Source: Muribaculaceae bacterium
GTDB lineage: Bacteria; Bacteroidota; Bacteroidia; Bacteroidales; Muribaculaceae
Length of the DNA: 61,341 bases
Direction of reading: 5' to 3'
Assembly (NCBI GenBank): GCA_017451225.1
Contig: JAFSPZ010000056.1
Location: 1 to 61,341, forward strand
Below are positions 35,349-44,005 of this stretch, piece by piece; the first letter of the stretch is position 1, and each line of letters starts with the position of its first letter. The notes below the pieces were generated by a model, which made no database searches, was not told the origin of the DNA, and worked only from the letters and a program-made list of their open reading frames with translations. The position numbers were made by a program, and so were the translations under genes.

Positions 35349-36314
35349 ATGACTAAAGACGATTTAAGAATAGTATTTTTTGGAACACCCGATTTTGCAG
35401 TCGAGAGCTTGCGACAGCTTGTAGAGGGTGGCTACAACATAGTGGGTGTGGTGACCATGCCCGATAAGATTGCTGGTCGCGGGCACCGCATGATTCAATC
35501 GGCAGTGAAGCAATATGCTGTAGAGAAAGGTCTGCACCTAATGCAGCCCGAAAAACTTAAGGACGAGGCGTTTGTCAACGAGCTGCGCAGCCTCAATGCA
35601 CAGCTGCACATCGTCATTGCCTTCCGCATGCTTCCCGAGGTCGTGTGGGCTATGCCGCCGCTGGGCACCTTCAACTTGCACGCATCGCTGCTGCCCAAAT
35701 ATCGTGGTGCAGCACCCATCAACTGGGCAGTTATGAACGGCGACACAACTACTGGTGTGACCACTTTTTTCCTCAAGCACGAGATTGACACAGGTGATGT
35801 CATTCAGCAGCAAGCCATCGAGATTGGGCGCACCGATAATGTGGAGGTCATTCACGATAAGTTGATGCTCTTGGGAGCCGATATGGTACTCGAAACGGTC
35901 GACGCTATCATTGCCGGAACAGTGAAACCAATTCCTCAAGACCAGATGCTGACAGCAGGCGAAGAGCCCACTCCTGCCCCTAAAATCTTTACCGAGACAT
36001 GCCGCATCGACTGGAGCCGACCAGCCGAGCAACTCTACAACCACATTCGCGGACTCTCTCCTTATCCCGCAGCATGGAGTGAACTCGTTGATGAGCAGGG
36101 AAATGTGTGCCATGTCAAAATCTTCGCAACAGGCGAGCCTGTCAAGAAAGATGAGCCTGTACCAGGCGCTATATCAGCCGACGGCAAGCACCTCGTCGTG
36201 GATTGTGCCGATGGAACACTCGAAATCCTTTCCCTTCAACTCTCAGGAAAGCGCCGCATGCCAGCTGCCGACTTCATGCGCGGCTTTAACCTCAAAGGAT
36301 TTAAATTCTTGTAA
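35349..36314 (+). CDS. fmt: methionyl-tRNA formyltransferase
   Basis: A 321-aa cytoplasmic enzyme that formylates initiator Met-tRNA using 10-formyl-THF. It has the formyltransferase core FGTPDFAV, ASLLPKYRGAAPINWAVMNG with the catalytic Asn/His region (FNLHASLLP), and TGVTTFFL. A C-terminal OB-like domain (about 215-310) binds tRNA. It lies 57 bp after the CLC gene and is followed by a terminator, closing the tsaC-sugar transferase-CLC-fmt run. Confidence 0.96.
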   Translation: MTKDDLRIVFFGTPDFAVESLRQLVEGGYNIVGVVTMPDKIAGRGHRMIQSAVKQYAVEKGLHLMQPEKLKDEAFVNELRSLNAQLHIVIAFRMLPEVVWAMPPLGTFNLHASLLPKYRGAAPINWAVMNGDTTTGVTTFFLKHEIDTGDVIQQQAIEIGRTDNVEVIHDKLMLLGADMVLETVDAIIAGTVKPIPQDQMLTAGEEPTPAPKIFTETCRIDWSRPAEQLYNHIRGLSPYPAAWSELVDEQGNVCHVKIFATGEPVKKDEPVPGAISADGKHLVVDCADGTLEILSLQLSGKRRMPAADFMRGFNLKGFKFL

Positions 36315-36345
36315 AAATCTTATTTTTCATAAATGCTATGCCCTT

Positions 36346-36372
36346 AAAAGAGCCATTTGTTTTGGCTTTTTT
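36346..36372 (+). terminator. intrinsic terminator after fmt
   Basis: Stem AAAAGAGCCA (36346-36355) with TGGCTTTTTT (36363-36372), one G-T pair, ending in T6. Confidence 0.7.
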
Positions 36373-36481
36373 GAGGACTAGTTGTATTATGTTAGGTGCC
36401 CAATTAGATGTTATCCAACTTATTTTTTGAAAAAAATAAAAATAAATTGCTTTTTATCGCTCATATTGGGAAATTAATTGC

Positions 36482-36489
36482 TATCTTTG
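36482..36489 (+). promoter_or_regulatory. -7 box TATCTTTG for the sppA operon
   Basis: Perfect TAnnTTTG. The predicted 5' end is followed immediately by a 7-bp hairpin (ATTGCAT-GCGG-ATGCAAT, 36493-36510), which would cap the roughly 105-nt leader. Confidence 0.7.
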
Positions 36490-36602
36490 TAGATTGCATG
36501 CGGATGCAATATCCATTATGCATAAAAAACGAGATTAATAACCGAGATGATAGTCAATATTACATAATGCTATCTGCTTAAAAACAAAACAATTATAGTA
36601 AT

Positions 36603-38417
36603 ATGTTGAAGAAATTCTTTCTTGTAGTGTGTGGCTCGTTCGTGGGCGTTTTTCTGGCATTGATTTTTTTCACAATCTCAGCCATTGTGATGAGTTTCGC
36701 GATTTTTGGCTCAATGTCAAGTTCTATGAATAAGGCTCCCAAAGTAGAGAAAAATTCAATTCTGTATATCGATTTGGAGGGAACACTCGAGGAGCGTGTA
36801 GCAGCCGAGAACGTGCAGTTCATGTCATTGATGTCCAACAAGGGCGTGAAACAGAGTCTGTTGACATTGATCAAGGGCTTGAAGATAGCAAAAAATGATA
36901 ATAACATAAAAGGCGTGTATCTTGATTGCCGCGGAATGGCATCGGGCATGTCGTCGCTCTATGAGTTGCGCGAAGCACTAAAGGATTTCAAGCAGAGCAA
37001 GAAGTTTGTCTATGCTTTTGGCGACGAGGCTATTATGCAGAGTGACTATTATCTTGCATCGATTGCCGATTCAATATTTCTCAATCCCGAGGGAATGGTC
37101 GACATCCATGGACTTGGTTCGGCGACTCCCTATATGAAAAAACTTCTTGACAAGGTTGGAGTGGAAATGCAAGTGGTGAGAGTGGGCACTTTCAAGAGTG
37201 CTGTCGAGCCTTATATGCTTGAGCAGATGAGTGATTCTAATCGCGTGCAGCAGGAACACTATCTGGGTAGCCTGTGGGGAATTATCTCGAGCGATATGGC
37301 CAAAGACCGTGCTATCGACACAACTAAGTTTAATGCCCTTACCGATAGCTTGCTGTTGACTATGAGTTCAAAGGAGCTGCTTTCAAATAAGATTATAGAT
37401 AAAACTTGCTATCGTTCGGAATTTGAGGATAAACTACGCGCCATGACCGACGTTGAGAAAGAGGACGATCTCAAACTGGTGAGCGCCGAGGATCTTGTTG
37501 CATCTAACGATGACCCAATGGGAACTGGTAATAAGGTTGTGGCAGTGCTTTATGCGACAGGAGAGATTAATAGTGGTGATGGTGGAAGCAATCCCATGAC
37601 AGCAATAAATGGTGAAGGTATCTACAGCGAGTTAATGGCTGAGCAGATTCGTGAGTTGCAATATGACGAAGATGTAAAAGGTCTTGTCCTTAGGGTGAAC
37701 TCGCCTGGTGGTAGTGCTTTTGGAAGCGAGGAGATTTGGAAGGCTCTCGAGGATTTCAAAGCCAGTGGCAAGCCTCTCGCAGTGTCAATGAGCGACTATG
37801 CTGCTTCGGGTGGCTATTACATCTCATCAGGTGCTCAGCGCATCTTTGCCGAGCCTCTCACTATTACAGGTAGTATTGGCATCTTTGGTATGATTCCTAA
37901 TGCCAGCAATCTCATCAACAACACTCTGGGTGTGAATATCGAGGAAGTGAAAACTAACGAGAATGCACTCGCTGGTGCCTATTTCAATCCTCTTACTGAG
38001 CAGCAGAAGGCCGCTCTGCAGCGTTATGTTGAGCGCGGCTACGAAACTTTCACTGGTCGTTGTGCAACTGGTCGCAAAACCTCGCAAGATTACATTAAGA
38101 GCATTGGAGAGGGACGAGTGTGGGATGCTGTTACTGCCCAGAAAATAGGTCTCGTCGACGAGCTTGGTGGACTAGGCGCCGCTGTCAAGTGGGTTGCCAA
38201 GCAGGCAAAACTCAAAAATGGAGACTACTCGGTTTGTGATTATCCTAATACCGAGATGTCATTTATGGATATGCTCAGTTCAATGGGATATATGAAGGTG
38301 GAAAGCGACATACAGAAACGCATGGGAATTTTTTACAGCTCTTATGAGCAGTTGCAGACTATTTTGCAGCGTGACCGTATTTTATGTCTCATGGAGCCGA
38401 TAGAGATAAAATTTTAA
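36603..38417 (+). CDS. sppA: signal peptide peptidase SppA, 67-kDa type
   Basis: A membrane-anchored Ser-Lys protease (604 aa) that degrades cleaved signal peptides. It has an N-terminal transmembrane segment (about 5-30) and two tandem S49 domains. The catalytic pair is split between the repeats, as in E. coli SppA: general base Lys198 in GTFKSAVEPY and nucleophile Ser402 in AASGGYY. It begins a plus-strand block with lpxK, pnp and thiL that recurs in Bacteroidetes genomes as I know them. Confidence 0.95.
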   Translation: MLKKFFLVVCGSFVGVFLALIFFTISAIVMSFAIFGSMSSSMNKAPKVEKNSILYIDLEGTLEERVAAENVQFMSLMSNKGVKQSLLTLIKGLKIAKNDNNIKGVYLDCRGMASGMSSLYELREALKDFKQSKKFVYAFGDEAIMQSDYYLASIADSIFLNPEGMVDIHGLGSATPYMKKLLDKVGVEMQVVRVGTFKSAVEPYMLEQMSDSNRVQQEHYLGSLWGIISSDMAKDRAIDTTKFNALTDSLLLTMSSKELLSNKIIDKTCYRSEFEDKLRAMTDVEKEDDLKLVSAEDLVASNDDPMGTGNKVVAVLYATGEINSGDGGSNPMTAINGEGIYSELMAEQIRELQYDEDVKGLVLRVNSPGGSAFGSEEIWKALEDFKASGKPLAVSMSDYAASGGYYISSGAQRIFAEPLTITGSIGIFGMIPNASNLINNTLGVNIEEVKTNENALAGAYFNPLTEQQKAALQRYVERGYETFTGRCATGRKTSQDYIKSIGEGRVWDAVTAQKIGLVDELGGLGAAVKWVAKQAKLKNGDYSVCDYPNTEMSFMDMLSSMGYMKVESDIQKRMGIFYSSYEQLQTILQRDRILCLMEPIEIKF

Positions 38418-38462
38418 GTGATAATAGTATTGAATTGAAAAAATAATTTATCAACTCCTTAA

Positions 38463-39587
38463 ATGGATATTGATAACATATTAAGAATATGCCGCAATGT
38501 GCTGGGAGCAACCGAGAGGGCTTTGCTCACACCCTTGTCATGGATTTATGGCGCTGGGGTGTGGATAAGGCAGATGGGATTCAACACAGGATTGCTCAAG
38601 CAGGAGGAATTTGATGTGCCGGTAATCTCAATTGGCAATGTCACCGTGGGTGGTACTGGTAAAACTCCTCATGTGGAATATATCGTGTCCAGGCTCTGCC
38701 GCAAGTATGACATCGCTGTGCTTAGCCGTGGATACAAGCGTCGCACCAAGGGTTTTGTGCTGGCAAGTGACAATCTCTCACCGGTTGACTTGGGTGATGA
38801 GCCATACCAGATTTACCGCAAGTTCCGTTCAATGGTTACTGTGGCGGTGTGTGAAGACCGTCGCAAGGGCATCAATAACCTGCTTCGCATCAATCCCGAC
38901 ATCAATCTCATCATTCTTGACGATGCCATGCAGCACAGGTATGTCAAGCCACAAGTTAGTGTGGTGATGGTCGACTTCAACAGACCACCTTATGAGGACA
39001 AACTGTTGCCGTTGGGAAGTCTGCGGGAACCCGCCGATCGCATCCTCAAGTGCGACATGGTGGTTGTTACCAAGTGTCCCGACGATGTCAAGCCGGTTGA
39101 CTTGCGCATGGTAAAGGAGCATATGGACCTGTTCAAGTATCAGCAGCTTTATTTCTCCAAGGTGCGTTATGGTGCTCCCGAGCCAGTGTTCCCCATTGGT
39201 AATCCCGACCTCACATCACTCAACTGGCTCGATGAGGATGACCTCATCCTTGGCATTGCCGGTATTGCCAATCCGCGTCCTTTTGCTAAGTACTTGAAAC
39301 AGTTTGGCACACGCCTCAAAGTCATTCATTATGATGACCATCACACTTATACCCGTGACGATTTTCGATACATCTTCAAGCTCTTACATGAGCTTGAAGG
39401 CAAGCGCAAATATATCATCACTACCGAGAAAGATGCTGTGCGCATTCTCAATAGCCCATATTACCCACCCACAAAGCAGAACAACATCTACTTCATACCC
39501 ATTCAAGCCGATTTCCTCAACTACGAGGACCGCGATTTCATCTATGAGCTGCAAAAGAAGATTGAGGGTGTGAATGATATGTATTGA
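38463..39587 (+). CDS. lpxK: tetraacyldisaccharide 4'-kinase
   Basis: LpxK (374 aa) phosphorylates the 4' position of the lipid A disaccharide at the inner membrane. It has an N-terminal hydrophobic helix (residues about 15-40), Walker A GNVTVGGTGKTP near residue 60, and the conserved RGYKRRTKGFVLA, LIILDDAMQHRYV and TEKDAVR. It lies 45 bp after sppA and 61 bp before pnp. Confidence 0.95.
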   Translation: MDIDNILRICRNVLGATERALLTPLSWIYGAGVWIRQMGFNTGLLKQEEFDVPVISIGNVTVGGTGKTPHVEYIVSRLCRKYDIAVLSRGYKRRTKGFVLASDNLSPVDLGDEPYQIYRKFRSMVTVAVCEDRRKGINNLLRINPDINLIILDDAMQHRYVKPQVSVVMVDFNRPPYEDKLLPLGSLREPADRILKCDMVVVTKCPDDVKPVDLRMVKEHMDLFKYQQLYFSKVRYGAPEPVFPIGNPDLTSLNWLDEDDLILGIAGIANPRPFAKYLKQFGTRLKVIHYDDHHTYTRDDFRYIFKLLHELEGKRKYIITTEKDAVRILNSPYYPPTKQNNIYFIPIQADFLNYEDRDFIYELQKKIEGVNDMY

Positions 39588-39648
39588 TCAGAGGCACAAC
39601 TTTCATACCTTTAGATTTTATCATTATTAATTAAATACATGAACTATT

Positions 39649-40491
39649 ATGACAAAAGAAATTCACTGGCTGGAAAAGATTCAAGAGACTGCCACTTTCA
39701 TCAAGGAGAAAGTGGGAGGCGAGATGCCTAAGGTGGCTATCGTTCTCGGCTCTGGACTTGGTAATCTTGCCGATAAAATCGACATCAAGGTTGCCATCCC
39801 TTACGGAGAGATACCTAACTTCCCAGTAAGCACTGTAGAAGGTCACAAGGGTCAACTCATCTTTGGCATGCTGGGCAAGAAATATGTCATGGCAATGCAG
39901 GGACGTTTCCACTACTACGAGGGATACTCGATGAAAGAGGCCACTTTCCCCATTCGTGTCATGAAAGCGATAGGAGTGAAAGTGCTATGCGTGAGCAACG
40001 CTGCAGGAGGAATGAATCCCGACTTCCGCGTTGGAGATGTTATGCTCATAACCGACCACATCAACCTCTTCCCCGATCACCCATTGCGGGGCAAGAACTA
40101 CAATGAGCTTGGACCACGCTTCCCTGCAATGAACGAGGCCTACAGCCACCGCATTATAGAATTGGCGCGTAATATTGCCAAGGAGAACAAGATTCGCTTG
40201 ATGGAAGGTGTGTATGTCGGAACTCAAGGACCCACTTTTGAAACTCCATCAGAGTACCGCTTCTTCTATCGCATTGGCGGTGATGCAGTGGGCATGAGTA
40301 CTGTTCCCGAGGTGATTGTGGCTCGCCACTCCGACATGGAAGTGTTCGGACTTAGCGTTATCACCGACTTGGGAGGCGAGGGCATCTTTGTTGATGTATC
40401 GCACGAGGAGGTTCAGCAAGCTGCATCCAAGGCCGAGCCCATTATGACCTTGATGGTACAAGAAGTCATCAATCGTCTTGACGAGGTGTAA
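39649..40491 (+). CDS. purine nucleoside phosphorylase I
   Basis: A cytoplasmic trimeric-type purine nucleoside phosphorylase (280 aa) that cleaves inosine or guanosine with phosphate to a free base and ribose-1-phosphate. Signatures: VLGSGLGNLAD (phosphate site), FHYYEGYS, VSNAAGGMNPDFRVGDVMLITDHIN (in parts), EGVYVGTQGPTFETPSEY and GMSTVPEVIVARH, which are those of the PunA/XapA family. It is followed by a structured intercistronic region before thiL. Confidence 0.94.
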   Translation: MTKEIHWLEKIQETATFIKEKVGGEMPKVAIVLGSGLGNLADKIDIKVAIPYGEIPNFPVSTVEGHKGQLIFGMLGKKYVMAMQGRFHYYEGYSMKEATFPIRVMKAIGVKVLCVSNAAGGMNPDFRVGDVMLITDHINLFPDHPLRGKNYNELGPRFPAMNEAYSHRIIELARNIAKENKIRLMEGVYVGTQGPTFETPSEYRFFYRIGGDAVGMSTVPEVIVARHSDMEVFGLSVITDLGGEGIFVDVSHEEVQQAASKAEPIMTLMVQEVINRLDEV

Positions 40492-40517
40492 TCCCTTGGC
40501 CAGCACTAAAAACCATG

Positions 40518-40577
40518 CTACAGATTATTCTGATTCTTCTCTGATATTTCACAGGGATGCCTCAGGATAATCTGTAG
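40518..40577 (+). promoter_or_regulatory. long stem-loop in the thiL leader
   Basis: CTACAGATTATTCTGA (40518-40533) pairs with 40562-40577 over 16 bp with one G-T wobble; the 28-nt interior contains a second stem TCTCTG/CAGGGA. It lies between pnp and thiL and has no T-run, so it is not a classic terminator. It does not match the TPP riboswitch conserved core. It may be an mRNA processing or stabilising element. Confidence 0.55.
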
Positions 40578-40601
40578 TTATTAAATAATAATTATAGACT
40601 T

Positions 40602-41630
40602 ATGAGCGAGACTGAGATTTCTACATTGGGAGAGTTTGGGCTTATTGAGAGCCTAACACGTGATTTTAAGGTTAAGAACGCTTCCACGCTGCGTGGTGTG
40701 GGCGATGATTGTGCGGTGATTGGCTATGGCGACAAGAAAACCCTTGTTACCACCGATTTGTTGCTCGAAGGCATTCATTTCGACCTCACCTACACGCCAC
40801 TCAAGCACCTTGGCTACAAAGCGGTGGCGGTGAACTTGAGCGATGTCTATGCCATGAACGGCACACCGCGGCAAATCACCGTTTCGTTAGGAATCTCAAA
40901 ACGTTTCACCGTCGAGCACATCAACGAGCTCTATGCCGGCATATATGCCGCCTGTGAGCGTTATGGTGTAGACCTGGTTGGCGGCGATACATCGGCTTCG
41001 GTCACAGGACTCCTCATTAGTATCACTTGCTTGGGTGAGGCTCCCGAGGAGGACATTGTATATCGCAGCGGAGCACGCGACACCGATCTCATTTGCGTCA
41101 GCGGCGATCTTGGAGCTGCCTATATGGGCCTTCAGCTGCTTGAGCGTGAGCGCGCAGCCAGTGCCGGGCAGAAGGACTTCCAGCCTGACTTTGCCGGTCA
41201 TGAGTATTTGCTTGAGCGTCAGCTCAAGCCCGAGCCTCGTGCCGACGTCATTGCCGAGCTGCGTGAACTTGGCATTCGCCCTACAGCAATGATGGACGTT
41301 AGCGACGGCCTCTCGAGCGAGTTGCTACACATTTGCAAGGATAGCGGGGTGGGGTGCCGTGTCTATGAAGACCGCATACCCATCGATTACCAGACTGCCG
41401 TTATGGCCGAGGAGTTGAACATGAACCTAGTCACAGCTGCCATGAATGGTGGCGAGGACTATGAGCTGCTCTTCACTGTGCCCCTCACCGACCACGAGAA
41501 GGTTGAGCAGATGAAGACCGCTAAGCTCATTGGTCGCATCACCAAGCCCGAGCTTGGCGCCTACATGGTCACCCGCGACGAGGCTGAGCTCGAAATCCGT
41601 GCTCAGGGTTGGAACGCCTTTACCGAATGA
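40602..41630 (+). CDS. thiL: thiamine-monophosphate kinase
   Basis: ThiL (342 aa) converts thiamine monophosphate to the coenzyme thiamine diphosphate with ATP. Family motifs: LGEFGLIESLTR, RGVGDDCAVIGYG (Mg-ATP site), TTDLLLEGIHFDL, VGGDTSASVTGL, MMDVSDGLSSEL and GGEDYELLFT. It is the last gene of the sppA-lpxK-pnp-thiL block. The product serves the TPP-dependent 2-oxoacid oxidoreductase in this window among many other enzymes. Confidence 0.95.
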   Translation: MSETEISTLGEFGLIESLTRDFKVKNASTLRGVGDDCAVIGYGDKKTLVTTDLLLEGIHFDLTYTPLKHLGYKAVAVNLSDVYAMNGTPRQITVSLGISKRFTVEHINELYAGIYAACERYGVDLVGGDTSASVTGLLISITCLGEAPEEDIVYRSGARDTDLICVSGDLGAAYMGLQLLERERAASAGQKDFQPDFAGHEYLLERQLKPEPRADVIAELRELGIRPTAMMDVSDGLSSELLHICKDSGVGCRVYEDRIPIDYQTAVMAEELNMNLVTAAMNGGEDYELLFTVPLTDHEKVEQMKTAKLIGRITKPELGAYMVTRDEAELEIRAQGWNAFTE

Positions 41631-41666
41631 TTAATAACAACTCTATCTGTATAAATAATTACGACT

Positions 41667-42164
41667 ATGAAGTTTTATAAACTTTTTATTTCAGTGCTGG
41701 TAATGATGCTTGTGGGACTCTGTTATTGCACGGCTTCGGCTCAAAAGGTTCATGAGAAAGTGAAGCTCAACACAAAGTTACACAAATCTTATAATATAAA
41801 AGAAGCACAGCCATCAACACCTGTCGCAAAGCCATCTCAGGATGAAGATGAAGTTCTGACATCGGCAGCTCATATGCCTGAATTCCCGGGTGGTACTTCT
41901 GCTTTGATAAATTTTATTTCGGAAAATCTCCGTTATCCCCAAGCTGCGATTGCCAACAAAATTCAAGGCAAAGTGGTCGTGCAATTTGTCATTACAAAGT
42001 ATGGCACTGTTGGACAAGTGAAAGTGGCGCGAGGTGTTGATCCCGATCTTGACCGAGAGGCGGTGAGAGTGTGCAGGATGCTGCCTCCTTTCAAGCCAGG
42101 AATAAACTCCAAAGGTGAACCTGTCAATGTGTGGTACACCCTGCCAATTAATTTTAAGCTATAG
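41667..42164 (+). CDS. exported protein with a TonB C-terminal domain
   Basis: A 165-aa protein with a cleavable-looking signal peptide (MKFYKLFISVLVMMLVGLCYCTASA), a short linker and a complete TonB C-terminal domain (about 70-165: MPEFPGG, LRYPQAAIANKIQGKVVVQF, VDPDLDREAVRV). Energy-transducing TonB proteins keep an uncleaved N-terminal anchor that binds ExbB/ExbD; here the helix ends in an AxA-like cleavage site and a Cys, so this may be a free periplasmic or lipid-anchored TonB domain. No exbB/exbD or TonB-dependent receptor is nearby. Confidence 0.82.
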   Translation: MKFYKLFISVLVMMLVGLCYCTASAQKVHEKVKLNTKLHKSYNIKEAQPSTPVAKPSQDEDEVLTSAAHMPEFPGGTSALINFISENLRYPQAAIANKIQGKVVVQFVITKYGTVGQVKVARGVDPDLDREAVRVCRMLPPFKPGINSKGEPVNVWYTLPINFKL

Positions 42165-42273
42165 TGCGCTAAATAACTTGTTTTGCGCATTTAGCTGAAA
42201 CTGCTGGCATCATCTTTCATGATGATGATGGCACTTGTTGTGTGTCTCGTCAGTTACTTATATAAACAATGTG

Positions 42274-42657
42274 TTATTGTTTAATCAAGGCGATTATGAG
42301 TGCCGCGTAGATGATGATGGGAACTACGACACAAATGATTACTGAACTTACCACGTAATTCCAGCCTATTCGCTTGAACCATAGCAGGAATTCTGCCGAT
42401 TTGTCAAATGCCCAGTCGCACCACTTCCTGAAATCGTTGTGGTGAACGAAGAAGATTACCGCCCATGTAATGAGGAGTAATGGTGTAGTGATGGGCATCT
42501 TGATTAGGATGTCAATCATTACCGTCCACGTTAGGGGCACAATGAGATAATAGACAATGATGTTTATCTCATTGTAGGTCATGCCTGTGGCTCGCGCTAT
42601 AAATAATAGTACTCTTGCAACTGAGTTGAAGCATCGGTCAATCATGGTGCTATGCAA
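42274..42657 (-). CDS. hypothetical three-helix membrane protein
   Basis: A 127-aa protein I do not recognise. It contains hydrophobic helices at about residues 32-50, 55-71 and 98-124, with a charged/aromatic segment between (FRKWCDWAFDKSAEFLLWFKR). It starts 3 bp after the stop of the HU-LysM gene on the same strand and is probably translated from the same mRNA, so it may belong to the same membrane-associated complex. ATG at 42657 is the first start; ATG at 42645 (MIDRCF) is an alternative. Confidence 0.7.
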   Translation of the reverse strand: MHSTMIDRCFNSVARVLLFIARATGMTYNEINIIVYYLIVPLTWTVMIDILIKMPITTPLLLITWAVIFFVHHNDFRKWCDWAFDKSAEFLLWFKRIGWNYVVSSVIICVVVPIIIYAALIIALIKQ

Positions 42658-42660
42658 CTA

Positions 42661-43668
42661 TTAGTGGTGATGATGATGGTGATGATGGTGGCGGTCTTTT
42701 TCGTCCTTTTTATCTTTTTCCTTCTTATCATCTTTGCCGTTTTCCTTCTTCATGGCCTTTACTTGGGCGCTGAGTTTCATTGCCTCGTCCATAGCAGTGC
42801 GAAGACTTTGCTTACTGTCACTGTTGATACCGTATTTCTCGGCGGGTGGAATCACGAGCGAAGCCCCAATGGGAATCTTGTGGTAATCAGGATGCTGTTT
42901 TTGATTCTCTATAGCGATATAAACCCAGAATGCTTTGTCACCATAGTGGCGCTTGGCCATGTCAAATAGCAGATTGTCAACTCGTAGCGTATCGGTGACC
43001 ATTGGCGCTGGCTTTGCAGCGACAATAGAATCATTCTTGGCAATGTTAGTGTTAGTTGCGTTTGGTTTGCTCATGTAGTGCGAAGTGATCCCGGCAACTA
43101 TGGCTATCGCAGCGATGGCAGCGGCAATAGCCAGCCATTTCTTCTTGCTGGAGGGCTTTGGTACCTCAATGGCTTCTTGTTGTGGCTGCTGTGGTTCTTC
43201 TCGAGCAGGTTGTGGTTCCACTTGTTTTTCTTCTTGCTGAGGCTCTACTACAGCTTCAACTCTCTTTTCAAGTGTAGTCTCTGTCGTCTGTTCATGGGCA
43301 GGCTCAATAGCCTGTGATGGTTCAATAATGGCGGGGGCAACTGGCTCAGGTTCCATGCTGGCATCAATCTCGTCGAGTTGCTCTTGAGTTACCTCGTCAC
43401 AAAGCTCGACAGGCTTGAACTGCTCAAATGGGGCATTGACAGCCTGGGCAAGGTCTTTGTCGGGGGTGAAGACCACCGTTTTCTCGTCGTTGTCTTTGCC
43501 AGGCTTGAAAGAACCCAGTCCTTTGATTGTCACGCTTTGACCCTTGTCAAGAACCTGTGTTACAGTGGCGAAGAGTTCTTGTAGGAACAGTTCGCTCATG
43601 CGGGTGGTCGTGCTTGCTTTCTCGGCCACGAGCTCCACCAGTTGCGGAAATGCTATCTTTTCTTTCAT
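42661..43668 (-). CDS. HU-like domain - TM - LysM-like protein with a nine-His C-terminus
   Basis: A 335-aa fusion of three parts that normally lie in different compartments. Residues 1-88 are an HU/IHF-like DNA-binding fold (VTIKGLGSFKPGK, the HU turn). Residues 95-175 are a Glu/Pro/Gln-rich linker. A single hydrophobic helix (about 178-195, KKKWLAIAAAIAAIAIVAG) follows a Lys cluster, predicting the N-terminus inside. Residues about 226-275 look like a LysM domain (LLFDMAKRHYGDKAFWVYIA, IPIGASLVIPP). A Lys/Asp-rich tail ends in HHHHHHHHH. The start overlaps the upstream HU gene by 4 bp. A protein that could hold DNA on one side and peptidoglycan on the other is inferred; neither binding is shown. 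Confidence 0.85.
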   Translation of the reverse strand: MKEKIAFPQLVELVAEKASTTTRMSELFLQELFATVTQVLDKGQSVTIKGLGSFKPGKDNDEKTVVFTPDKDLAQAVNAPFEQFKPVELCDEVTQEQLDEIDASMEPEPVAPAIIEPSQAIEPAHEQTTETTLEKRVEAVVEPQQEEKQVEPQPAREEPQQPQQEAIEVPKPSSKKKWLAIAAAIAAIAIVAGITSHYMSKPNATNTNIAKNDSIVAAKPAPMVTDTLRVDNLLFDMAKRHYGDKAFWVYIAIENQKQHPDYHKIPIGASLVIPPAEKYGINSDSKQSLRTAMDEAMKLSAQVKAMKKENGKDDKKEKDKKDEKDRHHHHHHHHH

Positions 43669-43946
43669 GGCCGGTTCAAGCGTTTTTTCAGCACAGTGCT
43701 GGTAGTAAATTTCATTTCCACACGGGGAGGCATTAGTGTTCGTTTTCCTGTTTGCTCATCAGTTTCGACCGTTTCGTTGTGCTTCACGGCTTCGAGAGTT
43801 CCAAACCGAGGCACGCTGATGCTGTCAAGCTCTGAGCAACGTTCCACAACAACGTTGCTCAGAGCCTCCATCAGTTTGTTGATATCACTCTTGCTGCGGC
43901 TGAGCGATTTAGACAGTTTCTCTACTAATTCCTTGTGCTGCATCAT
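43665..43946 (-). CDS. small HU-family DNA-binding protein
   Basis: A 93-aa protein of the HU/IHF fold: helical N-terminus (ELVEKLSKSLSRSKSDINKLMEALSNVV), the SVPRFGTLEAVKH turn in place of the HU GFGxF motif, and a strand pair with basic residues at the C-terminus (VLKKRLNRP). It overlaps the HU-TM-LysM gene by 4 bp, so the two may form a heterodimer through their HU folds. glnS lies 59 bp upstream on the same strand, with an inverted repeat TTCTAGAT...ATCTAGAA (43955-43980) between them. Confidence 0.83.
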   Translation of the reverse strand: MMQHKELVEKLSKSLSRSKSDINKLMEALSNVVVERCSELDSISVPRFGTLEAVKHNETVETDEQTGKRTLMPPRVEMKFTTSTVLKKRLNRP

Positions 43947-44005
43947 TCAAGAGTTTCTAGATGTTCTAGAATATCTAGAACTAAGAACTCAGAACTGTGA
44001 ACTAA

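Noticed and set aside
40518-40577. TPP riboswitch in the thiL leader
   Set aside because: The conserved CUGAGA and ACCUGAUCUGG cores are absent; only a generic long hairpin is seen.
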